9,773 bases of DNA. Origin: UBA5209 sp964625015. GTDB taxonomy: Bacteria; Patescibacteriota; Dojkabacteria; SC72. Positions 4,805-9,773 of this stretch are shown in pieces. Under the pieces are notes generated by a model. The model worked only from the letters and a program-made list of their open reading frames with translations. It searched no databases and had not been told where the DNA came from. A program made the translations under genes and the position numbers. Position 1 is the stretch's first letter. Each line of letters starts with the position of its first letter. The DNA is taken from NCBI GenBank assembly GCA_964625015.1, contig CAZUZI010000031.1:1-9773 (forward strand), read 5' to 3'.

Positions 4805-6279
4805 AAGCCAAAACTATAACATTATTATCCAAAGATGGGATAAACAAAAGCCTAGATATAGATGAAGTTATCCCACCAAAAGCATTAGAGACAACCACAG
4901 ATAGTGATGAAGCCACAATCACTATAAGCCCACCTGTGGAAAATGAAGCCCTGAATATAATGCGAAACTACAGTATATGGCATAAGAAATGTTTGAAAGC
5001 AGTGGCCCAGGATGTAACTCTTAACGGATTCAAGATCACACCAAAACAAAACCAGGAAAACAATGAAAACCAGGACACTACCAATAAGGAATTATTAGAA
5101 AACCTTTTCAGCGAATATCAGAACAGCCAGGCCCTTTTCAAAACCATGAGGGACTTCAGAACCTATACTCATGCTGTTTTTGAGTTAGTGCTTAACCTGG
5201 AAGGTAAGCTAAGAGGATTTAAACACATCAGAGCCCGAACCATCAAAATGTGTGAGGGTGGTGAAAAGGCACTGCAAACCATAGGATCCAAAACCAGATA
5301 TTTCAGAGTTTATGGCCAGGTCAGGAAAGAAAATGAGGACCTATATCTGGATAGTGAGCATGGTGATTTCAGTCTTGATGTGCCAGAGGATAGAAGAGCA
5401 TCCAGTATTATATGGCTCAGTAACGGATCTGAAGAGAGTGATTATTATCATGAACCTGACTATCTGGAGGCGGCTCCAACTATTCTAAGTGATTATGCCC
5501 TGGATAGTTATAACTATGATGGCCTTTCCACTAATGGAATCCCAAACTATCTGATCATGATAGCAGGGGATTTTGAGGCTGAAGAAAATGATGAAGGTAA
5601 AACCTTTGATGAAGACCTGGAAGACACTTTTCAATCAGTTCCTAATAAGCCAGGTACTGCAATGGTCATCCCTATTAAAACCACTGGGAAAGAGGCGGGC
5701 CTGGTTATTGATGTTCATAAATTAGCAGAACCTATCCAGGAAGGAAGTTATCTCAAACTCTCAGAGAGTAACCGAGATAAGATCCTGGCAGCTCATGAAG
5801 TGCCAGCCTCTCGGTTAGGGTTAGTTATTAACGGACCACTGGCTGGCAGTGTTGATGAAGAGCGAAACAAATTATATGACAGTAAAACAGTTAAACCATT
5901 ACGGTTAATGTTGGATACTGTTCTTAACAGGCTCATATCTGATTTATTAGAAATAGATGATTATCAGCATGAGTTCACAGGCATTGACACTAAAAATGTT
6001 AAATCCGAATTAGAGATCGCAACTGAAATAGTTGATCATGGAGCCATGACACCGGCCCAGCTCCTGGAAGCCTTTGGAGACCATTTCAACTTAAATGTAG
6101 ATATACAAGAGTTAATCACTAACTTCCCAGAGTTGAATCAATACTATTACAATGGCCAGTTATTAGGATCCTCACCTGATCCTGGAATCATGAAATCATT
6201 AGATGGGGAAATGTTACCTGAAAAGGTTGCTAGGATCCTAGAAGTTACAGCTGATAAGATAGAAGGAATCCGAGAATGA
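4801..6279 (+). CDS. Portal protein
   Basis: The product has 492 residues, within the usual range for portals. Twelve copies form the ring at one head vertex through which DNA passes and to which the terminase and tail bind. Recognisable portal features are IWHKKCLKAVAQDVTLNGF (59-77, 'core' start), DFRTYTHAVFELV (118-130), the HEPDYLEAAPTIL segment (217-229) before a short helical region with a disordered acidic loop (259-275), GTAMVIPI (285-292), RDKILAAHEVPASRLGLV (325-342), and NKLYDSKTVKPLRLMLD (356-372) leading into the C-terminal helices. The pattern fits PBSX/SPP1-like portals. GGAG lies six bases before the ATG, and the start overlaps the terminase stop by four bases. Position between terminase and MuF protein supports the call. 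Confidence 0.9.
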   Translation: MKAKTITLLSKDGINKSLDIDEVIPPKALETTTDSDEATITISPPVENEALNIMRNYSIWHKKCLKAVAQDVTLNGFKITPKQNQENNENQDTTNKELLENLFSEYQNSQALFKTMRDFRTYTHAVFELVLNLEGKLRGFKHIRARTIKMCEGGEKALQTIGSKTRYFRVYGQVRKENEDLYLDSEHGDFSLDVPEDRRASSIIWLSNGSEESDYYHEPDYLEAAPTILSDYALDSYNYDGLSTNGIPNYLIMIAGDFEAEENDEGKTFDEDLEDTFQSVPNKPGTAMVIPIKTTGKEAGLVIDVHKLAEPIQEGSYLKLSESNRDKILAAHEVPASRLGLVINGPLAGSVDEERNKLYDSKTVKPLRLMLDTVLNRLISDLLEIDDYQHEFTGIDTKNVKSELEIATEIVDHGAMTPAQLLEAFGDHFNLNVDIQELITNFPELNQYYYNGQLLGSSPDPGIMKSLDGEMLPEKVARILEVTADKIEGIRE

Positions 6280-8396
6280 GAACAGAGATTGCTAATATTT
6301 TAAGGGAGTCTTCCCAGGCCATCATGAAGATCACCATAAGGGAAAGATCATCACTCCTGGCCAGGAACCAGGATTTCCTGAAAAGTGTGGATAAAATTAA
6401 AGGATTCAATGCTAATGATAAACAAACAGTCCGAGAGGTTTTAGCCCGCAACCTGGAGAGTGGTAAGGGGATGCGTGGAAGTGCTGCTGATTTAAGGCAG
6501 GCATTTCCCGATATGGATAGGAAAAGGGCTGAAGCTATTGCCAGGACTGGCCACACTGAAATGAATAACCTGGCCCAAAATGAGAAATATAGGGAGAAAG
6601 GATTTCAAAGTTTTACTATTGATTCCACTGCTGAAGCCTGTGATGAGTGTAATGAAACTTATCAGGGTTATGTTTTCAGCATTGATGATACTGATATGCT
6701 CCCACCTTTGCATCCTCATTGTTATGATGATGAAACAGAGGTATTCACAAAGGAAGGATGGAAGCTGTTTAAAGATGTTGAAGACAATGATTTAATCCTT
6801 TCAATGGATCCCGAAACACACCAAACAGAGTTTATCCCATTCATCCAGAGCATAGGATACCATTACCAGGGAGAATTGTATCACATTCATAACCGTTGGT
6901 TTGACATGAAAGTAACCCCTGATCATGATGTATATGCTGAAAAAAGAGTTGATCATGGGAAGGCTGGAAGAAAATTAGAACCCTTCTTTGTTAAACCTGG
7001 AGATCTTCATTCAGAACACCGTATTCCTAGGACATGCGAGCATACAAAAGAATCCCCTAATCACATCATGGTTGGAGGGGTTAAGTTCAAACCAGAGGAT
7101 TATGCTTATTTCATGGCATGGTGGATTAGTGAAGGGTGCACCATATCAACAAGGCCTCCTGTGATTGCAATATCCCAATATAAGGATAATATTCATAAGA
7201 TTCATCGAAATATTAAAAGGATGATCCCCGACTCCAACGTGTACCTTAATGGGAATAATATCGAGTTCAGGCATGAAGGATTATATAAATATCTTCTGGA
7301 CTTAGGGAAATCAGGAGAGAAATATATCCCTAAAGAACTCTTCCAATTAAGTAGAGACCATTTAAACATATTCCTAGATAATTATGTCCTTGGGGATGGC
7401 CATGCTAGAAAATGTAATAATAATTTGGTGCAAAACAGCACTGAAAGAGTTTTATTCACATCTTCTAAGAGATTAGCTGGCGACTTATCTTATATTATAT
7501 TATTGGCTGGTTACTATCCATCATTAAGTGTTGAAAAGACCAAAGGAAGAGAAGTTAAATTTGAAAATGGAACATATACTATTAACAACAATTTAAACCG
7601 CATATCAATCAATAAAACCAGACACACCAATATATCTAATTGCAAAATTGATTTAATCCCTTATGATGGTTTTGTTTACTGTTTGGAACTTCCAAAATGG
7701 CATACTCTTTGGATAAAGTCAAACAACAAAACAGGATGGGGTGGTAATTGTATGTGCGTGGCTGTTTATCATGAGGAATCTCCAGAGGAATATGCTGAAA
7801 AGAATGGCTTAGAAGTTTATGGTGGAGGGGAAGCTGAAGAAATACCACTTACAGATATAACTAATTATTTAGATGATCAGGCATTGCAATTTATAGAAGA
7901 CTTCATTGAAACTAGAAAAGATGCAGGGATTGAATTTGGTCATGCCTTCGATTCTAAAACAGGAATAAGTATATCTGGAGAACTTAAAGGAGGAAAATCA
8001 ACAATAAAAGGATTGAGTGGCAGTAGAGTTGATGGATTTGTTAAAAATGGAGCAGATTCAATAATTCATAACCATCCTCCAGGAAGGAATTTATCAGCCC
8101 CTTCCCCTTCCGATGTAAATTCAGCTCTTGGATCTAAAACAATAAATGATGTAATTGTATCTGAAAGGGGAAACTATCTGATCAGAACTGATGGAACTCC
8201 AGTAAATGGTTTTAGAATTGAACTCGAATTAAGAGCGGAATCAATAAAAGCGCAACGTTCTGTTTTAGATGAAATAGAAAAAGGAGCATTAAAATTTAAT
8301 TCTGATAAGGACTTATTAGATGTAGTTAATGCAAGATATGAAGAGGCTTTATTTAGGAGGGCTGGAGAATATGGCATTAAAATCATCAAATGGTAA
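6276..8396 (+). CDS. MuF-like minor head protein precursor with intein and C-terminal JAB/JAMM-like domain
   Basis: The precursor has 706 residues in three parts. (1) Residues 1-148 and 492-500 form the MuF (SPP1 gp7-like) domain: MDRKRAEAIARTGHTEMNNL (80-99), then CDEC (122-125) with GYVFS, and LPPLHPH-C-MC, the usual HPxCxC end motif. MuF proteins sit inside the head at the portal. (2) Residues 149-491 are an intein that interrupts the HPxCxC motif. (3) Residues 545-706 hold a JAB/JAMM-like metallopeptidase core: Glu553 (IEFGHAFD), H598-N-H600, S610-x2-D613 (SIIHNHPPGRNLSAPSPSDV), with helices following. Removal of 343 residues would leave a 363-residue protein. The start overlaps the portal stop in ATGA. 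The region behind the MuF domain looks more AT-rich than the portal gene by eye, as if the C-terminal module had been acquired separately. Fusions of MuF domains to variable toxin-like C-termini are a known arrangement; an effector role here is inferred. Confidence 0.9.
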   Translation: MRTEIANILRESSQAIMKITIRERSSLLARNQDFLKSVDKIKGFNANDKQTVREVLARNLESGKGMRGSAADLRQAFPDMDRKRAEAIARTGHTEMNNLAQNEKYREKGFQSFTIDSTAEACDECNETYQGYVFSIDDTDMLPPLHPHCYDDETEVFTKEGWKLFKDVEDNDLILSMDPETHQTEFIPFIQSIGYHYQGELYHIHNRWFDMKVTPDHDVYAEKRVDHGKAGRKLEPFFVKPGDLHSEHRIPRTCEHTKESPNHIMVGGVKFKPEDYAYFMAWWISEGCTISTRPPVIAISQYKDNIHKIHRNIKRMIPDSNVYLNGNNIEFRHEGLYKYLLDLGKSGEKYIPKELFQLSRDHLNIFLDNYVLGDGHARKCNNNLVQNSTERVLFTSSKRLAGDLSYIILLAGYYPSLSVEKTKGREVKFENGTYTINNNLNRISINKTRHTNISNCKIDLIPYDGFVYCLELPKWHTLWIKSNNKTGWGGNCMCVAVYHEESPEEYAEKNGLEVYGGGEAEEIPLTDITNYLDDQALQFIEDFIETRKDAGIEFGHAFDSKTGISISGELKGGKSTIKGLSGSRVDGFVKNGADSIIHNHPPGRNLSAPSPSDVNSALGSKTINDVIVSERGNYLIRTDGTPVNGFRIELELRAESIKAQRSVLDEIEKGALKFNSDKDLLDVVNARYEEALFRRAGEYGIKIIKW
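6720..7748 (+). mobile_element. Intein with LAGLIDADG homing endonuclease region, within the MuF gene
   Basis: This covers precursor residues 149-491 (343 residues), in frame. N-terminal splicing block: C149-YDDETEVFTKEGW. Block B: VTPDHDVY with the TxxH motif (T214, H217). Endonuclease part: first LAGLIDADG-like helix YFMAWWISEG (278-287), YIPKEL (350-355), second helix LFLDNYVLGDG-type at 365-375 (GDG 373-375), and a trailing helix SKRLAGDLSYIILLAGY (397-413). C-terminal blocks: DGFVYCLELPKWHTLWI (464-480) with His476, and WGGN-C at 488-492. Splicing chemistry residues are Cys1, Asn491 and Cys+1 (492); the residue before Asn is Gly rather than the common His, a variation known in some active inteins. 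Splicing would join HPH to CMC. Both acidic endonuclease sites are not clear in the first helix (Glu286), so homing activity is likely but not certain. Confidence 0.9.
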
Positions 8397-8499
8397 CAAT
8401 GAAGATGAAGATTTGTATATTGATGATCGGGATAATGATTTAACCGGTTTCCTGAAAGAAGCTAAGAAAATTATCAGGAAACAAAAACAATCAGATTAA
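8371..8499 (+). CDS. Small charged protein, 42 residues, overlapping the end of the minor head gene
   Basis: ATG at 8371, TAA at 8497-8499. GGAGG (8356-8360) and a second GGAG (8363-8366) lie upstream inside the previous gene. The frame overlaps the last 26 bases of the minor head gene. The product has an acidic first half (NNEDEDLYIDDRDNDL) and a basic helical second half (GFLKEAKKIIRKQKQSD), with no Cys and no membrane segment. No family is recognised. The position directly behind a possible effector-type C-terminal domain makes it a candidate antitoxin or immunity partner, although it is short for one. It could equally be a small head-assembly or scaffolding accessory protein. It is too short for most automated gene callers. 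Confidence 0.55.
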   Translation: MALKSSNGNNEDEDLYIDDRDNDLTGFLKEAKKIIRKQKQSD

Positions 8500-8530
8500 T
8501 TTTATTCTTTTTATTTTAATTTAACTTTTA
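8498..8530 (+). terminator. T-rich tract, possible archaeal oligo-T terminator
   Basis: Between the 42-residue ORF and the prohead protease gene lies a tract made almost only of T with a few A and C, including runs of three to five T. Archaeal RNA polymerase terminates at such tracts without a hairpin. The same tract (TTTTAATTTAA) could also serve as a TATA-like element for the next gene, so terminator plus promoter is possible. Confidence 0.4.
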
Positions 8531-8535
8531 AGGCA

Positions 8536-8542
8536 GGTGATT
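8536..8542 (+). promoter_or_regulatory. Shine-Dalgarno site fixing the TTG start of the prohead protease
   Basis: AGGTGAT lies four bases before the TTG at 8547, and no ATG in frame is nearby. Its strength supports translation from TTG, and gives the local standard for ribosome-site spacing. Confidence 0.7.
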
Positions 8543-8546
8543 ATTT

Positions 8547-9542
8547 TTGGATGAGATTATAGTAAAAGGCCCAGTCATGGGTCCAGGCTGGATTGGAAGG
8601 CCAGAACTGGGCTTAGAAGACAGGCCACTATCAGAGAAAGAAATACAAAAGGCAGCCTATAACTTCCTTCCAGGAACTCCATTAGGCAGTCCCTTTGTTG
8701 ATGTTCAACATGACTTTATAAAACAGGCTGAAGTTGTTGAAAGTTTCATAACATCAGGGCCCTATGATTTCAATGGCATCACTTATCCACCTGGGACCTG
8801 GTTTTTAACCAGTAAAATCACAAACCCAGAAATCATTGAAGGAGTCCGAAATGGAACTTATACTGGTTACAGTGTAAGTGCCTGGCCCGAAAACCAGAGA
8901 CAGCGATTAGAACAGAAAATCAATGAAGGCCAGTTAATAGCAAAGGGGTTATTCAGCAATGTTAAAGAGGGTGAATGGTTCCCTTTAGCTGTTAGTATTG
9001 CTAAGATGCCTTTCTATCCAGAGGCTGTTTTTAAAGTTTTTGAGACTGATGAATTTATTAAAAAAAATATACCAGATCAGGAGGTTGGTAAATTGTCAGA
9101 AGAGAAAAATGCATTGTTTAGAGTGATTGATAAGTTACTGGATAATGCTATAAATAAAGAAGTGAAAGCTGAAGATGCTCAAACAATAATGGAAAGTCCT
9201 AAGTTTGTAACTGAGGAAATGCTAGATTCTAAGCTGGATGGCCTTTTAAATAAGGTTAAGGATTTAGTGGAAGCATCCCAGGCTGAAGAGGAAACTGAGG
9301 AAACTGAGGAAACTGAGGAAGTTGAAGAGGAAGCTGAAACCACAGAGGCTGAAGCTGAAACCACCGAAACCGAATCAGAGGAAGATTCCACTGAAGAGGA
9401 AGCTGAAGAGGTTGAAACTGAAGAGGCCCTAATCAGTAAAGCCATCAAAATAGATGAAGTCAAAGCTGAGAAGAAAGGTAACAGGGGATTCTTAGCAGAT
9501 TGTGGCTGTGATCCACTTGGAAGGAACCCTAAATATCTCTAA
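8547..9542 (+). CDS. XkdF-like prohead protease with acidic scaffold-like tail
   Basis: The product has 331 residues from a TTG start with a strong ribosome site. Residues 1-165 resemble the XkdF-type phage serine protease: GPVMGPGWIGRPELGLEDRP, then FVDVQHDF with the probable catalytic His55, VVESFI (64-68), GTWFLTSKITNPEIIEGV (83-100) and the catalytic-type Ser region GTYTGYSVSAW (103-113). Such proteases cleave scaffold and head proteins during maturation. Residues 180-245 are predicted helical, and 247-294 are almost only Glu, Thr and Ala, built from repeated EET units. The C-terminus ends in GFLADCGCDPLGRNPKYL, a basic/Cys tail. The combination of protease, helical part and acidic low-complexity region in one chain suggests that it also acts as scaffold and digests itself. 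It lies between the MuF gene and a probable virion gene, as expected. Confidence 0.75.
   Translation: MDEIIVKGPVMGPGWIGRPELGLEDRPLSEKEIQKAAYNFLPGTPLGSPFVDVQHDFIKQAEVVESFITSGPYDFNGITYPPGTWFLTSKITNPEIIEGVRNGTYTGYSVSAWPENQRQRLEQKINEGQLIAKGLFSNVKEGEWFPLAVSIAKMPFYPEAVFKVFETDEFIKKNIPDQEVGKLSEEKNALFRVIDKLLDNAINKEVKAEDAQTIMESPKFVTEEMLDSKLDGLLNKVKDLVEASQAEEETEETEETEEVEEEAETTEAEAETTETESEEDSTEEEAEEVETEEALISKAIKIDEVKAEKKGNRGFLADCGCDPLGRNPKYL
9289..9327 (+). repeat. Tandem 9-base repeats (GAGGAAACT) in the protease gene
   Basis: Three near-perfect copies of GAGGAAACT and a diverged fourth lie at the start of the Glu/Thr-rich coding stretch, which continues in degenerate form to about 9425. In-frame copies encode EET. 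They probably arose by replication slippage, so copy number may vary between relatives. Confidence 0.7.
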
Positions 9543-9557
9543 AGGAGGTTTACAAAT

Positions 9558-9773
9558 ATGATAACAAAAAAGATGGAAATCGAAGGCACTTTTGACTTTA
9601 AAGATTTAATACTGGAGTCATTAACTGCAGCAGATACTAAAGATTTAGAGTTAATAGCTGCCAGTGGTAAAGATGTGATTGTAACATTACCAGATAATGC
9701 CGGTGCACGTAAACTATTAATTATTGATAGTGATGCTGCCACTGTAGCATCTATTGACAGTAACGGAGTAGTT
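9558..9773 (+). CDS. N-terminal part of a virion protein candidate (3' end outside window)
   Basis: ATG at 9558 has a perfect AGGAGGT (9543-9549 region) eight to nine bases upstream, the strongest ribosome site in the window, which suggests a highly made protein. The 72 readable residues begin with a short charged segment (MITKKMEIEGTFDF) and a helix (KDLILESLTAADTKDLELIA), then turn to beta-like alternation (DVIVTLPDNAGARKLLIIDS). In related head gene clusters the gene after the protease encodes a decoration protein or the major capsid protein. The Ala/Asp/Val-rich beta pattern fits a decoration or fibre-like protein better to my eye, but no family is recognised with certainty. Confidence 0.6.
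   Translation, partial: MITKKMEIEGTFDFKDLILESLTAADTKDLELIAASGKDVIVTLPDNAGARKLLIIDSDAATVASIDSNGVV

Noticed and set aside
6580..6795. ORF of 71 residues on the plus strand within the MuF gene
   Set aside because: It crosses the MuF-intein junction in another frame; the main frame carries recognisable motifs on both sides.
7636..7848. ORF of 70 residues on the minus strand across the intein end
   Set aside because: Antisense to the splicing blocks and the following MuF sequence, with no ribosome site.
9289..9425. Repeats that might suggest a CRISPR or regulatory array
   Set aside because: Unit of nine bases without spacers, in frame and coding for EET; a coding low-complexity tract.
9179..9463. 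Long Ser-rich ORF on the minus strand
   Set aside because: It is the antisense of the Glu-rich repeat (GAG/GAA read as CTC/TTC-type codons) inside the protease gene, without a ribosome site.
1..9773. tRNA genes, integrase, attachment sites or CRISPR arrays
   Set aside because: I looked for them and saw none; whether this is a free virus or an integrated provirus cannot be told from this window.

Overview
The window looks like the packaging and head-assembly end of a head-tail (caudovirus-type) virus or provirus of a methanogenic archaeon, most likely of the Methanobacteriales. The archaeal reading rests on Shine-Dalgarno sites of the GGTGAT/GGAGGT type close to starts, AT-rich TATA-like boxes, frequent TTG starts, a zinc-ribbon protein resembling the N-terminus of archaeal TFB, and a secreted Cys-rich protein of a kind I associate with Methanobacteriales. 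The host is inferred, not proven. Every supported gene is on the + strand. A run of 100 Ns (2710-2809) is an assembly gap, so the order across it depends on scaffolding.

Left part (1-1716): the 3' end of an unrecognised charged protein, a double zinc-finger protein, a structured non-coding stretch of about 220 bases (796-1016), one or two small doubtful ORFs, and a secreted Cys-rich protein. Next comes a long imperfect hairpin (1706-1801) and a cluster of very small membrane or exported proteins (1864-2305): a proline-rich exported peptide, a 31-residue single-span peptide and a 49-residue holin-like protein. A coiled-coil protein that runs into the gap follows. This cluster resembles a lysis or host-envelope module, but no endolysin is visible.

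Right part (2865-9773): a classical head module: small terminase, large terminase (ATPase plus nuclease), portal, MuF-like minor head protein, XkdF-like prohead protease with an acidic scaffold-like tail, and the start of a further gene behind a perfect Shine-Dalgarno site. Terminase-S/terminase-L/portal/MuF are joined by three ATGA overlaps, so they are probably translationally coupled.

The most interesting locus is the MuF gene (6276-8396). It carries an intein of about 343 residues with a LAGLIDADG homing-endonuclease region, inserted exactly at the HPxCxC motif, so splicing would rebuild a candidate metal site. Behind the MuF domain is a C-terminal JAB/JAMM-like metallopeptidase domain (HxH-x9-SxxD), which could be a virion-delivered effector. 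A 42-residue ORF overlaps the end of this gene and sits where an immunity or accessory gene would be expected. Other points worth checking are two exported-protein genes that both have an ATT codon at ideal distance from a Shine-Dalgarno site, and the two structured intergenic elements.
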